A stretch of 64,000 nucleotides of DNA from Dyadobacter sp. CY312 (GCF_021390535.1 NZ_JAJUXG010000001.1:372001-436000); one strand, 5' to 3'. Counted from the first letter of the stretch, positions 16,964-25,436 are shown. The notes: generated from the sequence alone by a model not told the origin. Numbers and translations are program-made.

Positions 16964-17452
16964 ATGAAAAAATCAGTGATGATTTTCATGCAGCTCGCCC
17001 TTGTCTTCATTGCATTTATGGCTTGTAAAACAGACAGTACCGAACTGGTAAATGATATGGGAAACGAAACCGAAGAAATTGGGACAAGTACTGACACTAC
17101 CTCCGGAAAGCTGATCGTGAAAGTAGGAGCGAAGACCTTTACGGCAACACTGGTGAACAATGCAACCGCAACAGCGTTCAAAGCCCGGTTGCCTCTTACG
17201 GTTCAGATGGATGAACTAAACGGCAATGAAAAACTCTACCAGTTTCCGAACAGTTTGCCAGCCAATCCAACCAACCCGGGAACGATTCAAAATGGGGATC
17301 TGATGTTGTACACTTCCAACGTCCTTGTATTATTTTATAAGACATTCCCCACTTCATATACCTACACACGGATTGGCAAGGTGAATGACGTTGCAGGGCT
17401 TGCCGCAGCGCTTGGGTCCGGCCGTGTGGAGGTGAGCTTTGCGTTAGAATAA
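16964..17452 (+). CDS. Cyclophilin-like fold lipoprotein
   Basis: A 162-residue predicted lipoprotein: signal peptide with lipobox FMAC (Cys21), then a low-complexity Thr/Glu linker. The C-terminal domain of about 115 residues matches the cyclophilin-like fold family ([35 protein letters not shown], ending [10 protein letters not shown]). It lacks proof of prolyl isomerase activity, as is usual for this family. It is in the middle of the operon between the exported dehydrogenase and an acetyltransferase gene. The role is unknown. Confidence 0.85.
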   Translation: MKKSVMIFMQLALVFIAFMACKTDSTELVNDMGNETEEIGTSTDTTSGKLIVKVGAKTFTATLVNNATATAFKARLPLTVQMDELNGNEKLYQFPNSLPANPTNPGTIQNGDLMLYTSNVLVLFYKTFPTSYTYTRIGKVNDVAGLAAALGSGRVEVSFALE

Positions 17453-17460
17453 AAAGCCAT

Positions 17461-18033
17461 ATGGAAGAAAAAGAAGCCGATATATTTGCAAGAATGCGTA
17501 CGGGAGAGCTGATCCGTAAGGAGGATCCGGGGTATGAAGACTTCGGTACTGCAGTTGCAGGAACCATTCAGCTTTGTGTCCGAATGAATGCCGAAGCAAC
17601 TGACTTGAATGATGTTCGAAATAGACTGAGTGAAATCATCGGAAATGAGATCGATAAATCGACAACCATTTTTCCGCCGTTTTATACCAATTTCGGACGA
17701 CATATCACCCTTGGCAAAAACGTATTCATCAACCATGCCTGCTCCTTTCTGGACATAGGTGGCATCATTATTAAAGATGACGTGCAGATTGGTCCACGCG
17801 TGAATATTACATCCGAGAACCATCCACTGGATCCTGCCGACAGAAAAGCTTTGATCCTGAAACCGGTCACAATCAAACGCAATGCATGGATTGGTGCAGG
17901 TGCCACGATTTTACCAGGAGTTACGATTGGGGAAAATGCAGTGGTTGCAGCCGGTGCGGTGGTAAGTCGGGACGTTCCTGCCAATACTGTGGTAGCAGGA
18001 ATTCCGGCCAAAGTGGTAAAAGAACAACTATAA
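17461..18033 (+). CDS. Sugar O-acetyltransferase, left-handed beta-helix
   Basis: A 190-residue hexapeptide acetyltransferase. An N-terminal helical part ([14 protein letters not shown]) precedes the beta-helix coils [17 protein letters not shown], with the catalytic His in [10 protein letters not shown] and the C-terminal [20 protein letters not shown]. It is 8 bp after the lipoprotein gene and 20 bp before the dehydrogenase gene, so it is part of the operon. In a dehydrogenase operon it might acetylate an alcohol product, which is only an inference. Confidence 0.9.
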   Translation: MEEKEADIFARMRTGELIRKEDPGYEDFGTAVAGTIQLCVRMNAEATDLNDVRNRLSEIIGNEIDKSTTIFPPFYTNFGRHITLGKNVFINHACSFLDIGGIIIKDDVQIGPRVNITSENHPLDPADRKALILKPVTIKRNAWIGAGATILPGVTIGENAVVAAGAVVSRDVPANTVVAGIPAKVVKEQL

Positions 18034-18053
18034 TTTATTCAACACTTAATAAA

Positions 18054-19118
18054 ATGACTGAAACGACAAACGTGAAGGCTTACGGAACAGAGGCAGCAGA
18101 AGCGCCATTGGATCAAATGAGCATCCAACGAAGAAAACCTACACCGCACGATGTGGAGATTGATATCCAGTTCTGCGGAGTATGCCACTCTGACTTACAT
18201 ACCGCAAGAAGCGAATGGGGACCATCGATCTATCCCTGTGTTCCCGGCCACGAAATCGTGGGCAGGATTGTCAGCGTGGGTGATCATGTAAAGAAATTCA
18301 AGGTGGGAGATTTGGTAGGAGTGGGCTGTATGGTCGATTCCTGTCGTGAGTGCCAATATTGCCAGGAAGACCTTGAACAGTTTTGCGAAAAGGGCATGAC
18401 CGGTACTTACGGCTCACCCGACCCGCACCTACCCGGTTCGCCTACTTTCGGTGGTTATTCTGAAAGGATTGTCGTGAACGAAAATTATGTATTGCGTATT
18501 CCTGAAAATATGGATCTGGCTGCTGCTGCCCCATTGCTTTGCGCAGGAATTACCACCTATTCGCCGCTTCGCCACTGGAACGTTGGTCCGGGTAAAAAGG
18601 TAGGCGTAGTTGGTATTGGCGGTTTGGGACACATGGGCATCAAAATTGCTAAGGCAATGGGAGCAGAGGTAGTTGCATTCACAACTTCGGAATCCAAATT
18701 TGCAGAAGCAAAACGCCTTGGTGCAGACGAAGTGGTGTTGTCCCAAGACAAAGAACAAATGGCTGCCTACAGAGGAAAACTACATTTCATTCTGGACGCG
18801 GTCTCCGCACAGCACGATATCAATGCATATTTGAGTTTGCTTCGCGTGGATGGTTCACTGGCACTCGTTGGAGCACCGGAACATCCGCTGCCGGTAGCAG
18901 CATTCAGCGTGATCATGGGTCGTAAAAGTTTTGCAGGTTCAATGATCGGTGGTATTGCCGAAACACAGGAAATGCTCGACTTCTGCGGCGAACACAACAT
19001 CGTTGCCGACATTGAAATGATTGATATGAATCAGATCAATGATGCATACGAAAGACTACTTAAAGGCGATGTGAAGTATCGGTTTGTAATTGATATGGCT
19101 TCGTTGAAAAATAACTGA
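18054..19118 (+). CDS. NAD(P)-dependent zinc alcohol dehydrogenase (cytosolic, YahK/CAD-like)
   Basis: A 354-residue MDR enzyme starting at MTETTNVKAYG; upstream in-frame codons overlap the acetyltransferase gene and are not family-like. Catalytic zinc ligands Cys44 (CHSDLH) and His66 (GHE), structural zinc Cys97, Cys100, Cys103 and Cys111, and the cofactor turn GIGGLGHMGIK are intact. It has the same architecture as the exported enzyme at 15758 but no signal peptide. It should reduce aldehydes with NADPH in the cytosol. It is the last gene of the operon and is followed by a terminator. Confidence 0.95.
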   Translation: MTETTNVKAYGTEAAEAPLDQMSIQRRKPTPHDVEIDIQFCGVCHSDLHTARSEWGPSIYPCVPGHEIVGRIVSVGDHVKKFKVGDLVGVGCMVDSCRECQYCQEDLEQFCEKGMTGTYGSPDPHLPGSPTFGGYSERIVVNENYVLRIPENMDLAAAAPLLCAGITTYSPLRHWNVGPGKKVGVVGIGGLGHMGIKIAKAMGAEVVAFTTSESKFAEAKRLGADEVVLSQDKEQMAAYRGKLHFILDAVSAQHDINAYLSLLRVDGSLALVGAPEHPLPVAAFSVIMGRKSFAGSMIGGIAETQEMLDFCGEHNIVADIEMIDMNQINDAYERLLKGDVKYRFVIDMASLKNN

Positions 19119-19123
19119 AATTG

Positions 19124-19163
19124 TGAGGGTGTCTCAAATTCAAATTGAGACGCCCTCATTTTG
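19124..19163 (+). terminator. Hairpin terminator of the cupin-dehydrogenase operon
   Basis: TGAGGGTGTCTCAA (19124-19137) pairs with TTGAGACGCCCTCA (19145-19158) with one G-T pair around a 7-nt loop, followed by TTTTG. It lies between the convergent operons. Confidence 0.85.
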
Positions 19164-19193
19164 TTATTTATAATTTACAGAATCCGGTAATTA

Positions 19194-19985
19194 TCAATTC
19201 ACAGACGTAACTTCCGTAGGCGCTTTTCCAAAAGTTTTTTTGAAGGCAAACGAAAAGTGTGAGAGATCTTCGAAACCGAGGTCGATGTATATGTCGGCCG
19301 GTTTCCTGTGTTGCTTCTGAATCAGAAAATGCGCTTCTTCCAATCTCTTCTTCATTAACCACCGGCGCGGGGCTTCGTTAAAAATCGTTTTAAAATCCCG
19401 TTTAAACGCCGAAAGACTTCTTCCGGTAAGAAATGCAAAGCGGTCCATACTCACATTGAATCTGAAATTCCTAAGCATAAATTCTTCAAGATCCAATTTA
19501 TCGGGAATGCTGTAATTGAAAAGCACATTAGCCAGTTGTTTGTCGCTTTTAAGCAGGATCAAAAGCAGTTCCTCCCGCTTTACGTCTGCAAAAGTTTCAT
19601 CAATCTGCAGGTCGCCATTGTAATAAGGTTCAAGAGACCGGATGTAATTACTGATGAATTTGGTCTCGGGCACAAACAAAAAAGAATTGTCATTGGCGAC
19701 CGCCTCTACCTTTAAAGGATGTCTGGTCTGGAAGTTTCTAAGAAATGGCTCATCAAGTGTGATAATTATCTTTTCAAAACTGTCGTCCTGCCTGAATTTG
19801 GTATAACGCACCAGATGATTTTTCCTGGCAATACAGTAGTCGCCCGGTTTCATCGAATAGCTGTTCTTTCCATCATAGGCAATCATCGAACCGCTCAGCA
19901 GATACAGGAAAAAATGTTCAGGAATAAACTGCTCTGGCGAAATTTCCGGACCGATGTGGCAGGAATGTATGTTATTGAACTTCAA
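19194..19985 (-). CDS. AraC family transcriptional regulator
   Basis: A 263-residue regulator with an N-terminal cupin-like sensor (FFLYLLSGSMIAYDG, MKPGDYCIARKN) and the AraC C-terminal domain (FAFLTGRSLSAFKRDFK and PADIYIDLGFEDLSHFSFAF). It starts 20 bp after the stop codon of the reductase gene on the same strand, so the two form an SDR-AraC unit. A tandem 18-bp repeat before that unit is its likely binding site, making it probably autoregulated. It belongs to a different subfamily from the three regulators at 21.4-27.2 kb. Confidence 0.9.
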   Translation of the reverse strand: MKFNNIHSCHIGPEISPEQFIPEHFFLYLLSGSMIAYDGKNSYSMKPGDYCIARKNHLVRYTKFRQDDSFEKIIITLDEPFLRNFQTRHPLKVEAVANDNSFLFVPETKFISNYIRSLEPYYNGDLQIDETFADVKREELLLILLKSDKQLANVLFNYSIPDKLDLEEFMLRNFRFNVSMDRFAFLTGRSLSAFKRDFKTIFNEAPRRWLMKKRLEEAHFLIQKQHRKPADIYIDLGFEDLSHFSFAFKKTFGKAPTEVTSVN

Positions 19986-20005
19986 GACTCATCGCTGGTT
20001 ATTTG

Positions 20006-20968
20006 TCACAAATTTACATTTTTTGTAACACTATCGACACTTGCCAGAATGGCTTCTTCCCGGCTTCGCGGTTTCCAGCCTAATACCGTTTCTGCTTTTT
20101 TACTGGACATTTGTTTGTAATATTCTTCGGGCGTGGGCGTCATCAAGGCTATATTTCCAGACAAACCCGGACGTTCTTTTCTAATCAGTTCGGCTACGTC
20201 ATAAAAACTCATTACGCCGTCCGAATTAGCCAAAAATCTCTCACCTGCCGCATCCGGGTGCATCATGGCTTTGATGTGGATGTCGGCCACATCTCTCACA
20301 TCTACCACCCCCATCGTAAAATTGCCGCTCATGCTGGTAGTTCCTTTCATAATTCCTGTCACGGCAATGTCCAGCGAAGCCGATGAAATGTTACCCAGCA
20401 CCGGACCAAAGATCCCCACGGGATTGATAACGGAGAGCTCCATACCGTTACCTTGGTTCTGTATAAAATCCCATGCAGCGCGTTCAGCAACGGTTTTTGA
20501 TTTTATGTAGGCCGGGAGGGGAGCGCTAACATCCGTCCAGTCTTCCTCCGTAAAAACATGTCCTGCTATGTTTTTGCTGTAACCCACTGCCGCAAAAGAT
20601 GAGGTTAGCACCACTCGTTTTACTCCCGCGTCACGGGCCGCTTTTAATACACGCAAGGCGCCGTCCCTTGCCGGAATAATCAGGTCATTCTCATCTTCCG
20701 GATCCTGCGCCGGAAAAGGCGAGGCCACATGCAAAACGTAATCGCAACCCAGGGTTGCTTCTTGCCAACCTTCGTCAAGCGTCAGGTCTGCAAAATGGAA
20801 GGAAAGTCCTGTTGTGTCTGTCCCTTCCAATGCCTGTAATACAACGCCTTTTTTGTCAGGAGAGCGAAGGGTTGTTTTAACGGTATAGCCTTGTTGCAAT
20901 AGCTGTGCGATGGTATGGATCGCTACAAATCCGGTTCCTCCGGTTACCAATACTGTTGTGTTTTTCAT
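20006..20968 (-). CDS. NAD(P)-dependent aldehyde reductase, extended SDR (dihydroflavonol-4-reductase-like)
   Basis: A 320-residue extended SDR. The start is the ATG at 20968 (MKNTTVLVTGGTGFVA); in-frame codons further upstream run through the operator repeats and are not coding. The NADP-binding turn is GGTGFVA, and the catalytic Tyr-x-x-x-Lys is in YIKSKTVAE. Features typical of the yeast methylglyoxal/aldehyde reductase and dihydroflavonol reductase branch are VLHVASPFP and VVLTSSFAAVGY. It should reduce aldehydes or ketones in the cytosol. It is the first gene of a unit with the AraC gene. Confidence 0.92.
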   Translation of the reverse strand: MKNTTVLVTGGTGFVAIHTIAQLLQQGYTVKTTLRSPDKKGVVLQALEGTDTTGLSFHFADLTLDEGWQEATLGCDYVLHVASPFPAQDPEDENDLIIPARDGALRVLKAARDAGVKRVVLTSSFAAVGYSKNIAGHVFTEEDWTDVSAPLPAYIKSKTVAERAAWDFIQNQGNGMELSVINPVGIFGPVLGNISSASLDIAVTGIMKGTTSMSGNFTMGVVDVRDVADIHIKAMMHPDAAGERFLANSDGVMSFYDVAELIRKERPGLSGNIALMTPTPEEYYKQMSSKKAETVLGWKPRSREEAILASVDSVTKNVNL

Positions 20969-20990
20969 TCTATTTTCATTTTTAACACTG

Positions 20991-21058
20991 CAAAATTCAG
21001 CATTAAAAACACTCCGGACTTTGTCGTAAAGCCCAATTTTACTTTGCTGCAAAGCCCA
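20991..21058 (-). promoter_or_regulatory. Tandem 18-bp operator repeat and promoter of the reductase-AraC unit
   Basis: ACTTTGTCGTAAAGCCCA (21018-21035) and ACTTTGCTGCAAAGCCCA (21041-21058) are direct repeats 23 bp apart that differ at four positions, each with an internal CTTTG-CAAAG-like dyad. On the minus strand the GGGCTTT word nearest the gene lies 40 bp before the TTTG of GAATTTTG (20998-20991), the likely -7 box, 22 bp before the start codon. Binding by the AraC protein at 19194 is inferred. Confidence 0.6.
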
Positions 21059-21061
21059 GGA

Positions 21062-21335
21062 TTACATAGCCAGCCCCATGTCATGAACATCAGTGCTATT
21101 TAAGATCTTGTATGGTACAGACATTTCCGAACCTCCCAAAGTCAGCGCGCATTCCATCGTCTGGTGAGCAGGCGTGGCGTGTAGGAAATCATAAGATAAC
21201 TCCAGACAGGTATTTTTTTGAATCCTTCACCTTGTGGAGAAGTTCCATGCGTTGATTGGCGAGGGTAAACGAAAATTCGTAGCTGTTTAAACCGGCGGAT
21301 GATATGTTGCTGATACTTAAACCCAAGTTGGAATG
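21062..21335 (-). pseudogene. Decayed gene fragment, frameshifted in a poly-A run
   Basis: The minus strand reads as protein-like sequence from 21335 (GLSISNISSAGLNSYEF, then TLANQRMELLHKVKDSK), reaches a run of seven A (21219-21213) and stops soon after. Deleting one A joins it in frame to LELSYDFLHATPAHQTMEC and a tail ending STDVHDMGLAM before the stop at 21062. The combined 90 codons look like the C-terminal part of a lost gene; there is no start codon and an in-frame TAG lies just upstream. I do not recognise the family. It fills most of the 395-bp gap between the reductase and AraC genes. Confidence 0.4.
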
Positions 21336-21363
21336 CTATTTAGCAATAAAATCAGGAATGAGT

Positions 21364-22263
21364 TCAATTAAACGCAGCCCGGAACTCCAAAGGACTTTGA
21401 CTGGTCTTTGACTTAAACAATTTACTGAATGACTGTGAGTGTTCAAAACCCAATTCGTAAGCGATTTCGCTCACAGACAGCTCGGAGGTTGATAGTCTTT
21501 CTTTTGCTTTTTCAATAAGCTTTTCGTGAATATGCTGTTGTGTGGTTAAGCCTGTCAACTGCTTCAACAGGCTGCTTAAATATTTGATGGAAATATTCAA
21601 TGAATCAGCAACAAACTGTACCGTTGGAAGTCCTTTGGAAAGTAAATCCCCATTTTTGAAATATTCGTCCAACACGTTTTCCAGCCTTTCCAGAATCTTG
21701 TGATTGGTAATTTTGCGGGTGATAAATTGCCGCTCGTAAAAGCGTTGTGCATAGGTAAACAAAAGCTCCAATTGCGCAATGATCACGTCCTGACTGAATT
21801 TATCTATGTTGGCCTTGTATTCATTTCTGATATTTTCAATGATGCCATTCATCATTGTTTCTTCTTTGTCAGAGAGAAATAATGCTTCGTTGGCAGCGTA
21901 ACCAAAATATTCGTATTGTTTAATCTTTCTGGCAAGTGGTGTATTCCACAAAAAGTCGGGGTGAATAAACATCATCCAGCCTTCCAGCTTGGGCGGCAAC
22001 CCACCTTCCTCGCCACGCAAAATTTGTCCCGGCGACATAAATGCCATGAGGCCTTCGTCAAAATCGTATTTCTGCTGACCGTAAAGCAAGTTGTTGCAAC
22101 CTCTCTTGAGCGACACAGCGTAAAAGTCGAAAATAACGGCATTGACATCCGAATCATTGCTAAACTTCGAAACATCCACAATGCTGATCAACGGATGATG
22201 CGGTCTTTCAAGTCCCGCGAGCCGGTGAACATCAGAAATTGATTTTATGCGGTAGGGTGTCAT
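21364..22263 (-). CDS. AraC family transcriptional regulator (module copy 1 of 3)
   Basis: A 299-residue regulator. The N-terminal cupin-like domain begins IKSISDVHRLAGLERPHHP and contains WMMFIHPDFLWNTPLA. A helical linker has IDKFSQDVIIAQLELLFTYA, and the C-terminal AraC domain ends LSVSEIAYELGFEHSQSFSK and QSPLEFRAAFN. It shares this layout and many of these words with the regulators at 24486 and 26275, so the three are tandem paralogues. It is downstream of the SDR, DUF2147, DoxX-like and GxxExxY genes on the same strand and may be the last gene of that unit. Confidence 0.92.
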   Translation of the reverse strand: MTPYRIKSISDVHRLAGLERPHHPLISIVDVSKFSNDSDVNAVIFDFYAVSLKRGCNNLLYGQQKYDFDEGLMAFMSPGQILRGEEGGLPPKLEGWMMFIHPDFLWNTPLARKIKQYEYFGYAANEALFLSDKEETMMNGIIENIRNEYKANIDKFSQDVIIAQLELLFTYAQRFYERQFITRKITNHKILERLENVLDEYFKNGDLLSKGLPTVQFVADSLNISIKYLSSLLKQLTGLTTQQHIHEKLIEKAKERLSTSELSVSEIAYELGFEHSQSFSKLFKSKTSQSPLEFRAAFN

Positions 22264-22352
22264 AATGTCTGAACTATGATTATTTTGATTTATTTGATTG
22301 TAATGATTTTTAGCATCTGCATATCTTCTTTTCCTGCCTGTCGCGAATGGCT

Positions 22353-22761
22353 TTACACAGGCTTATACTTTTTATTCGCTAGTCTTTTAAAATTTAGGCT
22401 TGCTTCGCCAAAATTAATTAGGAGTCCTATTTCCAAATTGTAAGCTTCCAGGTAGTTAATGGCTTGTGCCAGATGCACGTCTTCCTGTTTTGTAGTGGCT
22501 TTTAATTCAACCGATATCATTCCATCAATTAGAAAATCTACTCTTCGGGTGCCGATATGTTCTCCCCGATAAAATATTGGCATCTCAAATTCCCGCTGGA
22601 AACTTATACCAACCAAGCTCAATTCAATGGCTAGTGCTCTTTGATAAATCACTTCCGCACCGGCCCGGCTGAAAACCGTTACCCAATGTTTTGTGAACTG
22701 TCATCGCACATCCAATAATTTTGGAAGTGAGCTCGGAATATTTATAATTTTCATTTATCAT
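22353..22761 (-). pseudogene. GxxExxY family protein, split by a 13-nt insertion
   Basis: GxxExxY proteins are small nuclease-like-fold proteins of unknown function common in Bacteroidota. The gene starts at ATG 22761 (MINENYKYSELTSKIIGCAM, then HKTLGNGFQ) and the family sequence resumes at EVIYQRALAIELSLVGISF in another frame. The two parts are separated by 13 nt (CCGGGCCGGTGCG, 22668-22656); removing them restores the usual GNGFQEVIYQRALAIE. The tail (SVELKATTKQEDVHLAQAIN, then IGLLINFGE) is intact. A GTG at 22652 could in principle start a 99-residue product lacking the N-terminus. As it stands the gene is probably inactive. Confidence 0.75.
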
Positions 22762-22789
22762 AAAAATCAGTTAATCAAAAAAATCATAG

Positions 22790-23134
22790 TTAAGACTTCA
22801 ACGGATACTTCAACCAAATCATAATCAGCGGCATGGCTAAAAACGGAATTTCGATCAATGCGGTTTTGTAGTCCCCTGCACGTAAGGACATAGCCATAAT
22901 CAAAACAATGGTGACCGCATTCAGTAGGTTGGAGATAAAAAATGTTTGCGGAAAGAATAACATCAAACCAATGATGATCGAAAAGGCGCCGAAATACGGC
23001 ATTATGGTTTTGGTGATGCCCAGGTTTGCCATCATTTTGGCTTGTTCGGCAGTGGCAGGTTGAAATGCAACCCAGCCGTGTTTGATGCTGAGAAACGCAG
23101 ACGCTAATAATAGAACGATGCTGATGATTTTCAT
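22790..23134 (-). CDS. DoxX-like small membrane protein
   Basis: A 114-residue protein with four hydrophobic segments (near residues 3-20, 44-62, 65-84 and 91-108), resembling DoxX-like membrane proteins, whose function is poorly defined. It is 20 bp downstream of the DUF2147 gene on the same strand and likely in the same operon as the SDR at 23595. The family name rests on topology and sequence flavour (LSIKHGWVAFQPA, MPYFGAFSIIIGLMLFFP). Confidence 0.7.
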   Translation of the reverse strand: MKIISIVLLLASAFLSIKHGWVAFQPATAEQAKMMANLGITKTIMPYFGAFSIIIGLMLFFPQTFFISNLLNAVTIVLIMAMSLRAGDYKTALIEIPFLAMPLIMIWLKYPLKS

Positions 23135-23154
23135 TTGTGTACTTTTTTTACGGA

Positions 23155-23598
23155 TTAATTAACTCTTTTAAATTTCATTGTTTTACCCAACAGGGAAATG
23201 CCCATGTAGCCCCGAAAATCCAATTCGTTTGCATTTGTCAGTTTGGCTTTCAAACTGTAAGTGTCTCCTTCACTGGGATTGTAAAGCTTTCCACCAACAT
23301 ACCCGCCATCCTCATATTTTAAGTTGGTAATGTTGACGATGTTTTTTCTCGATCTGCCCTGCAAATTTTTATCAGGATTTTTAAAATCCTTCTTCGGTGT
23401 TCTTCCGTCGGCTTCAAACATATTGGAAGCCCAAAGCAGCGTTCCGAAATACTTGTCGCCGGATTTGTAAATCTCAAATTTGAGCCCCACCTCGGAACCG
23501 TCACTTTGCCAAATCCCAATGATGCCATCGGCAGGTTGTTGTGCAAAGCTTGTAATGGATATCAACAACATCAAAGATGCAAAAAATAGCGTTTTCAT
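23155..23598 (-). CDS. DUF2147 family exported protein
   Basis: A 147-residue protein with a signal peptide (core residues 4-17, cleavage near SFAQQ) followed by the DUF2147 domain: IIGIWQSDGSEVGLKFEIYK, YFGTLLWASN, KKDFKNPDKNLQGR, and ending DFRGYMGISLLGKTMKFKR. DUF2147 proteins are small periplasmic beta-barrel-like proteins of unknown role. Its ATG overlaps the stop codon of the SDR gene by 4 bp (ATGA), so the two are translationally coupled. Confidence 0.88.
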   Translation of the reverse strand: MKTLFFASLMLLISITSFAQQPADGIIGIWQSDGSEVGLKFEIYKSGDKYFGTLLWASNMFEADGRTPKKDFKNPDKNLQGRSRKNIVNITNLKYEDGGYVGGKLYNPSEGDTYSLKAKLTNANELDFRGYMGISLLGKTMKFKRVN

Positions 23599-24386
23599 CT
23601 CGTTCCATTTTTATTTTGAAGCTGTTTGATTTCTTTAAATTCCCTGTGGCCAAAATTCAGGAGCACGTTGGGGATTATTTTGGTCGCAAATTTTATTACG
23701 CTGATCATAAATGGTTTGAGCTCTTTTTTGTCCTTCAACATCCCTTCTATCACCACTTTTACCATTTTGTCGGCAGTCATCATCATCGCTTCGTTCGGTT
23801 GCTTTTCCCAATCGTTTTGCAAATTTGTTTTTACCCCGGGAGGAATCATTTCGAACACTTTCACACTGGTGTCTTCAAGCTGTAAACGCAACGCCTGCGT
23901 GTAGGCACGAACGCCTGCTTTGGTAGCACTGTAAATGGGTGCGGGAGAATAACTCATAAAGGCAATACCTGACGAAACATTGACTATGGCAGCTGATTTT
24001 TTGGTCAGCAAATGCGGCAAAAACTGATGCACCATCTGGATTGTACCGGACAGGTTGGTTGAAATCTCCCGGTTGATATTTTCAAGATCCAGAGAAGTAT
24101 CCTGCAAATCGATCAGTCGCATGAGTCCGGCGTTGTTGATGATGATATTCAGATCCGGGAATTGTTGGGTAACATCTTTGTAGAGTTGTTCGATGTCTTT
24201 CGGATTGCTCACGTCACTCTGAAAGCCGTGAACGTGTGGAAACTTCCTCTTGGTTTCGTTCAGAGCTTCAAGGTTGCGTCCTGTAACGATGATTTTTGCG
24301 CCTTGTTCGGTCAGTTGTTTTACAAGTTCGAGGCCAATGCCACTGGTTCCGCCTGTAATGAGGATTGTGCTGTTTTTTAAGTCCAT
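23595..24386 (-). CDS. SDR family NAD(P)-dependent oxidoreductase (DltE-like)
   Basis: A 263-residue classical SDR starting at MDLKNSTILITGG (ATG 24386). TGGTSGIG is at 11-18, NNAG follows the LNIII strand, and the active site is YSATK. The length and IYSATKAGVRAYTQALR fit the DltE-like group of oxidoreductases. It is the first gene of a unit SDR-DUF2147-DoxX-GxxExxY-AraC. Its upstream region carries the GCTACA direct repeat and an imperfect -7 box, shared with the SDR genes at 25437 and 27519. Confidence 0.93.
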   Translation of the reverse strand: MDLKNSTILITGGTSGIGLELVKQLTEQGAKIIVTGRNLEALNETKRKFPHVHGFQSDVSNPKDIEQLYKDVTQQFPDLNIIINNAGLMRLIDLQDTSLDLENINREISTNLSGTIQMVHQFLPHLLTKKSAAIVNVSSGIAFMSYSPAPIYSATKAGVRAYTQALRLQLEDTSVKVFEMIPPGVKTNLQNDWEKQPNEAMMMTADKMVKVVIEGMLKDKKELKPFMISVIKFATKIIPNVLLNFGHREFKEIKQLQNKNGTR

Positions 24387-24407
24387 TGTTCTGATATTTT
24401 GTTGATG

Positions 24408-24462
24408 CAAAGTTCATCAGCAGTCAGAAAATGGTTGTAGCCAAAAGTCGCAAACTTGTAGC
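24408..24462 (-). promoter_or_regulatory. AraC operator, GCTACA class, with -7 box
   Basis: On the minus strand GCTACA occurs twice (complement of TGTAGC at 24457-24462 and 24436-24441), spacing 21 bp. The -7 element GAACTTTG follows, its TTTG at 24411-24408, exactly 30 bp from the G of the second GCTACA. It lacks the TA of the -7 consensus, as expected for an activator-dependent promoter. The start codon is at 24386. Confidence 0.65.
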
Positions 24463-24485
24463 TGAAAGGAATTATTATCTAACCA

Positions 24486-25406
24486 TCAGTTGAAAGATGC
24501 CCGAAATTCCAGCGGACTTTGATTTGTTTTTGATTTAAAAAGTTTGCTGAAAGACTGTGAATGCTCAAAGCCCAATTCATAGGCAATTTCGCTCACAGAC
24601 AACTCGGACGCAGATAGTTTTTCCTTCGCTTTTTCGATGAGCTTCTGATGAATGTATTGCTGCGCATTTTGCCCGATCAAAGCGCGCAACATATCGCTTA
24701 GGTAACCCGGTGAAATGTGCAGTTGCTCCGAAAGATATTGTACAGTAGGAACACCCTTTTCAGCAGATTTTGTTTGATCAAAACACTGCTCCAAAATCTC
24801 ATCCAGCTGTTGCAGCAAGCGGTTCCCGGCTGCTTTTCTGGTTATAAACTGGCGGTTGTAAAAACGGTTGCTGTAACTAAGCAGCAGCTCAATCTGAGAT
24901 ATGATCACATCCTGGCTAAAACCATCAATGTTTTTCTTCAACTCCTCATCTATCATTTTAAAAACCGAGAAAATAGTTTCTTTTTCGGTATCTGATAAAT
25001 GCAGTGCTTCGTTTGTATCGTAGGAGAAGAACCCGAACTGCTTTATTTTTTTGGCAAGCGGAAATCCGAGAAAAAAATCCGGATGAATGAGCAGCAAATA
25101 TCCCGAATTTAATTCATGATCAGCCCCGGGTGATTCCAGCACCTGATGCGGAGCGGTAAATGCCAAACCGCCTTCACTAAAATCATACACACTCTGACCG
25201 TAACGCGGTGTTCCGCAGGCAAATAGTTTGTAGGAGATTTTGTAAAAATCGGTAGCGATTAAAGGCGGCAATGTCTCAAAATCAATATGAATATTGGAGA
25301 TATCCGAAAAACTGATCAACGGATGTAAGGGCTTGTTCAACCCAAACATCCGGTGCATATCCGACAATGAAGTGAATTTTCGAATGTTATTTTCTACTTT
25401 TTTCAT
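24486..25406 (-). CDS. AraC family transcriptional regulator (module copy 2 of 3)
   Basis: A 306-residue regulator paralogous to those at 21364 and 26275: FTSLSDMHRMFGLNKPLHPL at the start, LLIHPDFFLGFPLAKKIKQF in the sensor, IDGFSQDVIISQIELLLSYS in the linker, and an AraC domain ending ELSVSEIAYELGFEHSQSF. It lies 30 bp downstream of the SDR at 25437 on the same strand and forms the simplest SDR-AraC module. Confidence 0.92.
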   Translation of the reverse strand: MKKVENNIRKFTSLSDMHRMFGLNKPLHPLISFSDISNIHIDFETLPPLIATDFYKISYKLFACGTPRYGQSVYDFSEGGLAFTAPHQVLESPGADHELNSGYLLLIHPDFFLGFPLAKKIKQFGFFSYDTNEALHLSDTEKETIFSVFKMIDEELKKNIDGFSQDVIISQIELLLSYSNRFYNRQFITRKAAGNRLLQQLDEILEQCFDQTKSAEKGVPTVQYLSEQLHISPGYLSDMLRALIGQNAQQYIHQKLIEKAKEKLSASELSVSEIAYELGFEHSQSFSKLFKSKTNQSPLEFRASFN

Positions 25407-25436
25407 CTTACAAAGTTAGTCATTTTAAAGTCCTGG

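Noticed and set aside
17886..18053. N-terminal extension of the cytosolic alcohol dehydrogenase
   Set aside because: The extension overlaps the acetyltransferase gene in another frame and is Cys- and Arg-rich; the family start at MTETTNVK (18054) is natural.
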